In this document: one piece after another, positions 25,469 through 34,823 of the stretch | Numbering within the stretch: position 1 is the stretch's first letter | Layout of the letters: each line of letters opens with the position of its first letter | Assembly: GCA_004431415.1 (NCBI GenBank) | Contig: QPMI01000220.1 | Coordinates: 62,001-126,000, forward strand | Direction of reading: 5' to 3' | Origin: Cyanophora paradoxa | Lineage: Eukaryota > Glaucocystophyceae > Cyanophorales > Cyanophoraceae | Length of the DNA stretch: 64,000 nucleotides | Notes under the pieces: model-generated | Databases searched by the model: none | What the model was told of the DNA's origin: nothing | The model's input: the letters and a program-made list of their open reading frames with translations, nothing else | Program-made: the position numbers and the translations under genes

Positions 25469-25947
25469 CTGCCATGGCTCGCTAATGCCGCTAGCTTAAC
25501 AACCGATGCCAAAGCCGCCCGAAACGGACCGGCCGGCTCGAGGAGATCTAGAAACGCGGAGGAGAAACGTGAGCGACCAGGATCCGAACCGGGGTCGTGC
25601 AGTTGCTGAGATTTTAGCGCCTGGGCCGAGCAAAGCACAAAGTACCAACGTTAACAGCATGTTCGTCGGCGGGTTCGCCATCAGCCGGTTGGCCCAGTGG
25701 CGCGTGGCGATGCTCCGGCAGCGCGCGCAGGCGCCGGCGCCGCGGCGCCGGCGGCACAGTTGATCGACGCCCACCGGCAACCGTTGCACGTTGCAATTGA
25801 ATTCGAACGCGCCCGGGCCGCGGGGGTGGCCAACACAGTCCTCGCTGCACCGTGCGCGTCGAGCTTAAGCTACTTCCGCATCTCCAGGCGTTTCACCGTG
25901 AACCAGCACGTCGCGATCGCGATCGCGGGGTCCATGGCCAGCGCCCC
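25469..25947 (+). repeat. Diverged duplicate (copy 1) of the 5' region of the ABCF5-like gene
   Basis: This stretch aligns with 29566-29950 over its whole length, with small indels. Shared landmarks are CTGCCATGGCTCGCTAAT, the GCCAAAGCCGCCCGAAACGG block, the ATG followed by TTCGTCGGCGGGTTCGCC, and the block encoding LSYFRISRRFTVNQHVA. It therefore copies the promoter-proximal region plus the N-terminal coding region of the ABCF gene. Confidence 0.93.
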
Positions 25948-26226
25948 CGGCCCTTCGCGATCGATTCGAGATCCGGATCCGGGGGGACGGTGGAGGTGAC
26001 AGAGGGGCCGGCGGACACGGAGGTGGAGGGGGCGGCGGGCGAGCCCCGCGTGCAGGAGCCCGATCGCGATCTCGAGGAGGAGCCAGCCGCCGCCGGGCGC
26101 CGAGCCCGCCGCGCGCGGCCCCCGAGGGCGAGGGGGGGGCCCAGACCGCCCCCGAAGCTCGAAGCCGCTCCTGCCGAGGCCCCCGCGCCCGCCGACGAGC
26201 AGCCCGAGGCCTCTCCCGACAGCTAG
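25659..26226 (+). pseudogene. Broken copy of the ABCF5-like N-terminus with a different acidic/Pro-rich downstream frame
   Basis: The ATG at 25659 corresponds to the ABCF5-like start at 29732 (MFVGGFAISRLA versus MFVGGFAVSRVA), but indels bring a stop at 25761-25763 after about 34 codons. The block SYFRISRRFTVNQHV reappears in another frame near 25868-25915. Downstream an open frame to 26226 reads VEVTEGPADTEVEGAAGEP and ends PEASPDS, with no ABC ATPase motifs. It may be a decayed 5' fragment or, if spliced around the frame break, a small new protein using a duplicated presequence. There is no sign of the ATP-binding cassettes before the convergent CotH gene. Confidence 0.5.
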
Positions 26227-26341
26227 GCGCCCGCAGTGCGATGCAATGTATAGTCCAGCAGAGACCATGACAGGGCCGCGCCGGGGCAGCGGGCGGGGCG
26301 GGGCGGGCGGGCGGGCGGGGGGCGGGGCGATGGGGCGGGGC

Positions 26342-28170
26342 TCAGAGGCCGTACTTTGCGGCCCAGGCGGCGCGCCAGCTGGCGTGCAGGGAGCCAATGT
26401 TGGCGTCGAGCCAGGCGCCCCGGTGCCGCAGCCACGCCCGCACCCGCTCCACGTTCCCTGCCCCAGCCGGGCCCGCGCGTGGGCCGGCGTCCCGCCGGCG
26501 GGGGCGAGGGGCGGGCACCGGCCCAGCCGGCGGCGTCCATGGCGAGGTTGTCCTTCCACCGCTCGAGGTGCCGCGGCTGCGGGGCGGCGCCGGCGTGGGC
26601 GGGGGCGGGGCGGGGGCGGGGCGGAGCCAGGCGAGGCGGACGACGGCGGGGCGATCTCGGCGGCGAGGCGCCCCACGGTGGCCTCCAGGCGCTCGGGCGC
26701 CAGCGGCCCCGCCCGCAGCTCCCGCCTGCCCCGCGTCGCCAGCCGGCAGGCGGGGCGGGAGGGGCGCGGGCGCGGGCCAGCGGGCGGCGGCGAGGGCGGT
26801 GAATGCGGGGTCCGCGAGGAACGCCTGCCGCCGTGTGCGCGGGCGGCGGGCGGGGCGGGGCGGGGCGGGGCGGGCCTGCCAGAGGGCCGGGGCCGGCAGT
26901 CGAGGGTTGTGGCCAGAAAGGCGAAGCCCTCGGGATCGAACATGTCGCAGAACCACGACCTAAGCGCGATACGAGTCACGATCCTTTTTACACGCAGGCA
27001 AGGATCGGAAGCTTAAGGCACACTCCTTCCTGCGCGCACCGGTTGAACGCGAGGCCGCAGTCCCTGCGCGCGCGCGCGGGCCGTCGATGCGGCCGGGGGC
27101 GGCGTTCGGGGCGGGGCGGGGCGGGGCGCGCCAGAGGGGCCCGGCGTGGAGCTTGCCGCCGCGGTCCTTGTAGAAGAACATGTTCTGCGGCGCGTCACGA
27201 TCAGCCCGGGCGACCCCGGCGCGGCCCCGGCCCGGCGCGGGGCGGGGCGGGGCGGGCGGGGCGGGCGCCTTGCGGACGCCGTCGGCGTCGCGCTGGAGCT
27301 CCTGCGCGAGGGGCCGGCGCAGGTCGGCGGGGGGGCGAGAGCGGGGGGCGGGGCGCGCCTTCATGAGGAGGAGGTCGACGAAGGAGGGGAGGTCGGCGAG
27401 GACGCCGACGCCCCCGGCCCCCAGCGCCTCCACGTCCCGCACGTAGTACCCGGGGGGGGGTCGGCCCCCGCCCCCGCCCCGCCCCGCCCCCCGCCCCCCG
27501 GCGCCCGCACCGGATGTACTGCCACTGCGCGTAGGCCAGGCGCGACGGGCGCGGGTACGTCATCTTGAAGCCTCCGGAGAGGAAGTAGCTGCGGCGGCGG
27601 TCGGCGAAGCCGGACGCCCGCCGCGCGCGCCGCACGAGTTGTTCTCGAGCTTGTGCTCGGGCCAGTCGCTGCGCGGCGTCAGCTTGGGCGTGAGGGGCGG
27701 GTGGGTGGACGGGGCGGGGCGGGGCGGGGCGCGCTAGCTGAAGATGTATCCACCGGTGATGGCCGATGGGCTCACGTCACCGGGCGAGAGGGCCTGCGGG
27801 GCGGGCGGAGAGCAGGGGAGGGGGCCCCCAAGGCGGGGCGGGGCGGGGGGGGACCTGGAGGTCGAGGCGGCCGGGCCCCCGGCGGACCATCTCCATGACC
27901 TCCCAGAGGCCGCCGTAGTGCCGCCGCCGCGCCTCCGCCCCCGCCGGCACGAAGAACGCCTGCGGCACGCCCCGCCGTCGGGTCGCGCGGCGCGGCCGGC
28001 TGGCCACCCGGCGGACCTCGACGTAGCGCGTGCGGGGCGCCCAGCTGCCCCGGGGGACGCGGCGGCTCGCGCGGGTACGCGTACGCGTCCGCGGGGGAGC
28101 ACGCGCACCGTCCCGCGTCCCGTGCCTGCCGCGGTCGTCAGCTTCCCCTCGTACGCCGCCGCGGCGCGCG
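26342..28170 (-). CDS. CotH-kinase-family protein (N-terminus unresolved)
   Basis: CotH-type proteins are atypical secreted kinases found on spore coats, fungal surfaces and in protists. On the - strand the spliced blocks follow the family order: a region ending in RYVEVRRVA, QAFFVPAGAEARRRHYGGLW, a GGYIFS block, SYFLSGGFKMTYPRPSRLAY, YVRDVEALG, LPSFVDLLLMK, MFFYKDRGGKLHAGPLW, DCGLAFN, SWFCDMFDPEGFAFLATTL, and the C-terminal RVRAWLRHRGAWLDANIG ending AAKYGL at 26342. The usual WD(F/Y)DLAF signature reads W-D-C-G-L-A-F here, so the second acidic residue is missing; whether activity survives is unknown. The intron inside that signature begins with GC, right after the TG of the Trp codon. The start is uncertain; the signal-peptide exon at 29157-29343 may belong to this gene. 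Confidence 0.83.
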
Positions 28171-29156
28171 GGGAGATTCAGGTATCACCAGTTGGTAGGA
28201 GAGCGCTGCAGGGGCGAGGGAGCGGGCTGGGCGTCGGAAGATGCGAGACCGGACGCGGCGAGGGGCGCGGCGCACCGCTCCTGATCAGCGACCAGCTGGG
28301 CGAGGGGCGAGGAGTGAACAGAGGTCAAAACGCAGGACAGCCATGCGAGAATGCTCACTCGCGGTGCCGGAAGCCTGAGCACGAGGTGAAGCGTGAGCTG
28401 GAGGGTTCAGAAGCTAGATTGAAGGCCCTGCGCATGCGTCGCACGTACCGTAGAGACCTGTAAGCACGAGGCCGCAGCGCAGCCAATTTTAAAAATCGAA
28501 TCTGTAAGCGTGTGGCCCAGAGGACAGGAGGCCTCACCCCAGTCAGCGTGCCTGCGCGCGCAGGATCCGCGGCCGGCGGATCCCAGTGCGGAGCAGCGTG
28601 AGGCCCAGGCCTGGGTGGGCAAGTGCGCGGATGCGCGCGCGCGCGCGTGCGTGGCGCACGAAGGCATGCCCAGCAGAGACACCGGAACCTCTGCGTCGGA
28701 GCACGCGAGCGTCGGAGCGGGGGCAAGGAGCGGGAGGAGCGGGAGGAGCCGAACTCTTGCCCCTACGGTCCGACGTCTGCATATTGTACATATACTGCGC
28801 GGACGTCAAGCGCCGGGCCAAGGAGCTTGAAAGCAAGCACCTCGGGAAATCCCCGGCGACCGTGGGTCCTGTAGAGTATACGTAGTGTAGTTAGTGAGGC
28901 GACTGGCCTGGGGTGGAGAGTAGTGTCTAGACAGTCATTCGAATTCGTGTACCGGACGTGAAAGCGTGCGTAACCGCGATGCGAGCGCGGTCCACGCAGG
29001 CAACTCTGGTTTCGAGCACCATCGCTCGAGCTCGATGCATCTATGATCTCTATAGCGAGCACCGCGTCTCGCCGCTCCGGAATGCATTTGCCTAAAAGCG
29101 CGCGCGCGTCAGCCGTATACTTATACGTAATCGATATCGATATCGAAATACAGCAC
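28171..29156. other. Region between the CotH core and the signal-peptide exon
   Basis: About 1 kb with no confident gene. Short - strand frames (28185-28382, with a possible hydrophobic start; 28763-29062) might contain N-terminal exons of the CotH gene, but none carries a recognisable motif. An alternating GC stretch lies near 28634-28652. Confidence 0.35.
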
Positions 29157-29343
29157 CTTTGTAGTAGACAAGTAGGAGAGGGAGCTCCGAGCAGAATTCG
29201 ACGGCCGCGGCCGCCGCCGCGTCGTCATGCACGTCTCCGCCCGTCAACTGGACCGAGCAATCTGAGCTGTCGTCTCCACGCGCGCCGTAGAGGGCGGCGA
29301 GAAACGAGACGGCGAGGAGACCGCGCGCGAGCGTGCTGGCCAT
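29157..29343 (-). CDS. First exon encoding a signal peptide, possibly of the CotH-kinase gene
   Basis: The frame starts with ATG at 29343 and encodes MASTLARGLLAVSFLAAL followed by YGARGDDSSDC, a good secretory signal with cleavage near the Ala-Arg-Gly. It continues as an Ala/Asp-rich segment to LLLVYYK, where a GTGCTG donor follows (29156 downward). Its strand, position and secretory nature fit the 5' end of the CotH gene, but the connecting exons could not be proven. Confidence 0.45.
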
Positions 29344-29731
29344 GACGCAGTAGCGGAAGAGCTGTTAGCTCCCGCGCGCGCTCCGAATCACAGTCCGGCT
29401 CCTTGACAAACTTGCAGCTTGTGCCACGGTGACTCAAGTTGTGACTCGTGAGCAGACGGGGGATACAGGGTCATTCGTGCCGTCGGGGTAGTGGCAATTC
29501 AATCAAAAGCCGGCCGCAGCACGCTCGAGACGCTAGCGCCGAGCCTCCGAAGAGACAAATGACGACTGCCATGGCTCGCTAATACCGCTACCTTAGCGAA
29601 CTGATGCCAAAGCCGCCCGAAACGGCCCGGCCGACTCGAGGAGAAATGCGAGCGACCTGGATCCGAACCGGGGTTGTGCAGTTGCTGAGATTTTAGGCGC
29701 CTGGGCGAGCGAAGCTCAAACTACCAACAGC
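29344..29731 (+). promoter_or_regulatory. Divergent upstream region of the ABCF5-like gene
   Basis: 388 bases between the - strand signal-peptide exon and the ATG at 29732. The part from 29566 is the same sequence that was duplicated at 25469. No core promoter motif was recognised. Confidence 0.4.
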
Positions 29732-29950
29732 ATGTTCGTCGGCGGGTTCGCCGTCAGCCGGGTGGCGCGTGGCGATGCTCCGGCAGCGCAGGCGCCGGCG
29801 GCACAGTTGATCGACGCCCCCCGGCAACGCGCCCGGGCCGCGGGGGTGGCCAACACAGTCCTCTATGCACCGAGCGCGTCGAGCTTAAGCTACTTCCGCA
29901 TCTCCAGGCGTTTCACCGTGAACCAGCACGTCGCGGGGTCCAGCGCCCCC
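29566..29950 (+). repeat. Copy 2 of the duplicated segment (intact ABCF5-like 5' end)
   Basis: Counterpart of 25469-25947. Here the reading frame stays open from ATG 29732 through SYFRISRRFTVNQHVA into the rest of the ABCF gene, so this is the functional copy. Confidence 0.93.
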
Positions 29951-32900
29951 TTCGAGATCCTGGCCCTTGCAAAGAAGGGCAAGAAGAAGGGCAAGTCGAA
30001 GGGCGCGGATGTAGAGGACGATGAGCCTCTGGATGAACCCGCCGAGGGCGAGGCCCGCGCGGGCGAGCAGGCCCCTGCGGACGAGAAGCAGCCGAACCCC
30101 GCATCGGAGCGCGTGGACTCACCGGTTGCGACCGGTCGGCGCCTTCCGGGCACTCATTTGCGCCTGGAGAATGTCCAGATGGTGCGCGCGCGGCCCCCGG
30201 CCCCGCCTCGGGCCCGCCAGCTAACCCCGCGCCCCCGCAGTACTTCCCCAAGAACGAGGTCCTGAAGGACGTGCGCGGCTGCCTTAGCTTTGCGCTAGCT
30301 TTGCTTCACATGCTTACGCGCCGCGCCCCGCCGCTCTCCCCGCGAGCAGGTCAGCTGGGAAGTGAAGGTACATCGAGTCTCCTTTCCTTTCCTTTCCCAG
30401 CGGGCCGAGCGGGGCCGCCGCGCCGCAGCCGGGCGAGCGCGTGGGTTTGGTTGGGAGCAACGGTGCGGGCAAGACGACGCAGCTCAAGATCATGTGCGCG
30501 GGCGCCGGCGCCGCCTCCTGCCCCGCCGCGCGGCCCGAGCGCACGCGCAGCCTGGGGAAGCAGGAGGCGACGTCCGGGGAGGTCTACATCCCGTCGAACT
30601 GGCACGTGGCGTACCTCACGCAGGAGTTCGAAGTGGACGAGAAGCGGACGGTGCGGGAGGAGTTCTACAGCGCGTACGCGCGCCAGATGCAGGTCCTCCG
30701 CGAGCTCAAGGAGGTCGAGGCCAAGATGAACACCCAGGACATGGACGAGCTGCAGGCCCGCGCGATGCACGCGCGCCGCGCGGCGCGGAGCGGGGCGCGC
30801 TGACGCCCGGCGCAGAAGCTCATCGAGCAGCTGGACCTGCTGCAGCGCGAGGCGGAGACCTTCCCCACGCTGGAGGAGGTGCGCGCCCCCGTCCCGCCGC
30901 GCCGGCGCGCCTCGCCGCGCGAGCTTACGCGGGCCGCCCTCGGCAGGTGGACGCGCGGATCGCGAAGATCATGCCGCAGCTGGGCTTCACCGAGGAGCAC
31001 CAGTCCAAGCTCGTCTCCGAGTTCTCCGGCGGCTGGCAGATGCGGTCCGCGCCCTCTCTCCCCCCCCCCTCTCCTCTCTTTCTTTCCTCTCTTCTTACTC
31101 TTTCCCCCCTCAGGATGTCGCTGGGGAAGATCCTCCTCCAGGACCCCGACCTCCTCCTCCTCGACGAGGTCCGCCCGCCCCTCTAGCCCCCCGCGGCCCC
31201 CCCGCCGGCCTCCCCCGCCTCACAGCCCGCTCCGCTTCCAGCCGACGAACCACCTGGACCTGGACACCATCGAGTGGCTCGAGGAGTACCTCAAGGTCCT
31301 TTCTTACCGGTCTTTCCTTCTTCCGCCCCTCCGCCTTCCTCAGCCGCCCCGCAGAGCCGGACGTGCGCGATGGTCGTCGTCTCCCACGACCGCTACTTCC
31401 TCGACCGCATCTGCACGAAGATCGTCGAGACCGAGCGCGGTCCGCCCCCTCCTCCTCCCCTCCTTTTCTTCCTTCCTCACGCGGCGCGCGCGCGCGCAGG
31501 AATCTCGACGACGTACAACGACTGCAACTACACCAAGTTCCTGGCCCGCAAGCAGGCGAACCTGGACGCCCAGCAGGCCGCCTACGACCGCCAGCAGAAG
31601 GAGATCGCCAAGCAGCGCGCCTTCATCCAGAAGATGGGGTACGCGCCCCGGGGGCTCGGTTTTCGCGTACCCCGCCCGACCCGGCCTTCCTCTCTCGCAG
31701 GGCGAAGGCGGCGACGGCGGCGCAGGCGAAGGCGCGCGAAAAGCAGCTCGAGAAGATGGAGAAGGCGCGCCCCGTACCCCCCGACCGCGCCCCGCGGCCG
31801 TTCCCCCCGCTGACCCGCTCCTTCCACCCTCAGGTCCCGAAGCCCTCTTTCACTTTCAAGCAGATCAAGTTCTCGTTCCAGGGTACGCGCGCCCACCCCG
31901 AGCGAGGGCGGGGCCGCTCACCCGGGGGGTACAGAGCCGCCTCGGTCAGGGCGGGAGGTCATCACCATCGAGGGCTGCTCGAAGAAGTTCGGCGAGAAGG
32001 TGACCCCCCCTGATTCGAACCCGGCCCGCGCCTCGATCCGAACCGACCGCGGCCCCTGGGGGTACAGGTCATTCTTGACGACGCGGAGCTCGTCGTCGAG
32101 CGGGGCGACCGCATCGCGTTCGTGGGGTACGCGATTCTCTCCGCGCCCCTCCCCGTGCTCGGCGGCAGCTGACGGGCGGCGGCGCGCGCGCAGGCCGAAC
32201 GGCGCCGGCAAGTCGACGGTGCTCGAGATGATCATGGGCAACATGAAGCAGGGTGCGCGCCGGTCCCCTCGCCCCCCCCTCGCGCCTCACCCGCCGCCTT
32301 CAGACTCGGGTTCGGTCCGCTTCGGCGAGCACAACATCTTCCCGGCGTACTACGCGCAGAACCAGGCCGACGTGCGTACCCCCCCCCCTCCTCCCCCCGC
32401 CTTCGGTCTCTGAGGGCCCGCCCCTGCGCGCAGGCGCTGGACCTGGACCGGACGGTCCTGCAGACCCTCGAGGAGACCGGCGTCGAGATGAAGCACGAGG
32501 ACGTGCGCAGCACCCCGCCAACACTTCCCCGCCCCTCCACTCCCCGACGCCCCTCGCCGCCCGCTCAGATGCGGGCGCTGCTGGGCAAGTTCCTGTTCAA
32601 GGGGGACACGATCCAGAAGCCCGTGGGGGCGCTCTCCGGGGGGGAGAAGTCGCGGCTGGCGTTCGCCCGGATGCTGCTGCGCCCGGCGAACGTTCTCCTG
32701 CTCGACGAGCCCACCAACCACATCGACCTCGCGGGCAAGGAGGTCCGCCCCCCCGCCCCGCGTGCCCGCTTAAGTTCCAAGCTTGCTGCCCCGTTCTTTA
32801 ATCACGCCCCCGCGCCGCGCAGGTGCTGGAGGAGGCGCTGGTGGACTTCCAGGGCACCCTCCTCGTCGTCTCCCACGACCGCTACTTCATCTCCAAGGCG

Positions 32901-33375
32901 AACCCTCGAGAGAGATTTGATCCGCGATCGAGATTCGATCTCCAGGCTCACGGCCCTCTTCTCTCGCCCGCAGGTGGCGAACAAGATCGTGGAGCTGCGC
33001 GACGGCAAGTTCCGCGTCTACCCCGGCGACTACAAGTACTACCTCGAGAAGGCCCGCCCCGCCAGGCCCCGGCCCGTACCCCTCAGGGCCTCCGCCCTGA
33101 TTCCGGGGGCGCGGCAGATCAACGAGGAGCGGGAGCAGGGCATCCTGCGGGCCGAGATCGCTGCGTACAAGGCGAGCGCAGGCCCCGCTTCGTCTTCGAT
33201 CCGCCGTACCCGTCTGACGGCACGCCTCTGAGCGCAGGCGCTGGAGGACCTGGACGCGGCGCTGGAGGCGGAGCTGGCGGCCGAGGGCGAGGAGGGCGAG
33301 GAGGAGGAGGGCGAGGACGCCGCCCTCGAGGGGGCCCCCGAGGAGGCCGACGTCGAGGCCGCCCTCACCAGCTAG
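29732..33375 (+). CDS. ABCF5: ABCF-family ATPase, plant ABCF5-like (translation-factor type)
   Basis: ABCF proteins carry two ATP-binding cassettes, have no membrane domain, and act on ribosomes. The Arg/Ala-rich N-terminus from 29732 may be an organelle presequence, followed by a Lys-rich linker. Cassette 1: LENVQM, the Walker A GSNGAGKTT (about 30446-30480), YLTQEFEVDEKRTVREEF, signature FSGGWQ and MSLGKILLQDPDLLLLDE (about 31020-31170), PTNHLDLDTIEWLEEYL, and VVVSHDRYFLDRICTKIVE. Linker: a helical KQANLDAQQAAYDRQQKEI region. Cassette 2: GPNGAGKST (about 32195-32220), FGEHNIFPAYYAQNQAD, LSGGEKSRLAFARMLLRP, LLLDEPTNHIDLAGKE, VVSHDRYFI, YPGDYKYYLEK. An acidic C-terminus ends ALTS at 33375. 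The wording of these blocks is closest to chloroplast-type plant ABCF5. Many short introns interrupt it. All catalytic motifs are intact. Confidence 0.95.
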
Positions 33376-33874
33376 GCCCCGCGTGCGCCCAGGCCAGGCC
33401 GGGACCGGGCCGCTTCGTGCTAGGGGGGTAGTCGTAGGCGTACTGTACGTATAGAATTATAACACGAAATCGAAATTGGAAGACGTCGACAGCGCACGAA
33501 CATGCCGTCGTCGTAGGCGCGGCGCGTCGTCGACATGCACGCGCAGCCGCTGCGCATGCCAGCCGCGGGGCTGGCACAATCACTAGTACTGGGCACTGTG
33601 GGAGTATTCGTGCATTCGATTTCGCAATTGCAATCGGGGAACGTGTTGAGCTCTGAACGAGGTCGGAGGTCTGGTCAGGAGGGTACTGGTCTGGAGTTCG
33701 CCCCGAGAGGGTACAGGTCGACGCGAGTTCAGTTCAAATTTTCGCGCCACAAGCCACGCACACAGCAAGCGCCCGGCTTCGCCAGCAAAGACGCAGGCCT
33801 TGTTGAACCTCGCTCGGCGAACCCCAGCCACCACGCTTCCCCGATTCGCCGCCATTCGCCGCTCGCTCAGCAAC
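33376..33874 (+). promoter_or_regulatory. Gap between the ABCF5-like gene and dUTPase
   Basis: About 500 bases with an AT-richer island near 33440-33480, probably holding the dUTPase promoter. An open frame upstream of the chosen Met (rich in Ser, Arg and Ala, about 33800-33874) could add an organelle-targeting extension, but it lacks an ATG. Confidence 0.4.
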
Positions 33875-34556
33875 ATGGTCGCCACCGATGTCCTGCGCGT
33901 GAAGAAGCTCAGCGAGAACGCTACAATCCCCGGTGCGCGCTGCCGCGATGATGTGTGGCGAAGCAAGCGCCGCTCACGTTTTTCGCTCGTAGTTCGCGGC
34001 TCGAAGCTTGCCGCGGGCTATGATTTGAGCAGCGCCTACGAGTGCGTCGTGCCGGCGCACGGGAAGCTGATTGTCCTCACGGACATCGCCATCGCCGTCC
34101 CGGAGGGCCACTACGGCCGCGTCGGTGCGCCCTGCGCTCTTTCTCATCTGGCTCTCTCTTCGGCTTCTGAACGCTGCGACCTCGGCAGCGCCCCGGTCCG
34201 GTCTCGCGGCGAAGCACTTCATCGACACCGGTGCGGGCGTCATCGATGCCGACTACCGCGGCAACGTTGGCGTCGTTCTCTTCAACCACTCCGACAAGCC
34301 CTTCGAGGGTGCGCCACAGCGCACGCGGGCCTTGCGCAAAGCCGAGGCTGGAGCCGCTGACGCGCCTCGCGCAGTCAAGAAGGGCGACCGCGTGGCGCAG
34401 CTCATCCTGGAGCGCATCAGCACGCCCGACGTCGTCGAGGTCGACGACCTGGACTCGACGGAGCGCGGCGCCGGCGGCTACGGCTCCACCGGCATCAAGG
34501 CCAAGATCGGCGACGTGCCCTCGTCACCCGCCAAGGTCCCCAAGGTCGACCAGTAG
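33875..34556 (+). CDS. DUT: dUTP pyrophosphatase (dUTPase, trimeric type)
   Basis: Hydrolyses dUTP to dUMP and pyrophosphate, keeping uracil out of DNA and supplying dTMP synthesis. The ATG at 33875 gives [20 protein letters not shown]; after an intron comes [14 protein letters not shown] (motif 1), then [26 protein letters not shown] (motif 2), [20 protein letters not shown] (motif 3 with the catalytic Asp and Tyr), [12 protein letters not shown] (motif 4) and [11 protein letters not shown] (motif 5, with Tyr where Phe is usual). The stop is at 34554-34556 after VPKVDQ. Length and motif order fit a eukaryotic single-domain trimeric enzyme. The frame stays open upstream of 33875, so a targeted isoform is possible. 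Confidence 0.95.
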
Positions 34557-34823
34557 ATCTAGATGCTTTCTTTTCTAGGCGTAGCTTAGGGCACGAGCTG
34601 CATGTGCCCAGATAGGTCGGTTCGGTTCTCGAATCACGGCGGACGATGAATGTCCCCTAACAGTCTGATCTCGAGCTCGCGCTAACACGGCGTGGCTTCG
34701 TCTTCACGGCGGGCTGACGCATGCACTTGCATTTCGAGTACTTAAGGGATATAGATCAGTATAGTTTCTATAGCTATTTCTGCAGATAAGATCCACGGAC
34801 GTCGCCGGCGGCGCCGGGGGCGC

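Noticed and set aside
33800-33874. Upstream TTG as the start of dUTPase
   Set aside because: A TTG start is unlikely in a nuclear gene. The ATG at 33875 fits the usual N-terminus, though a spliced leader exon could extend it.
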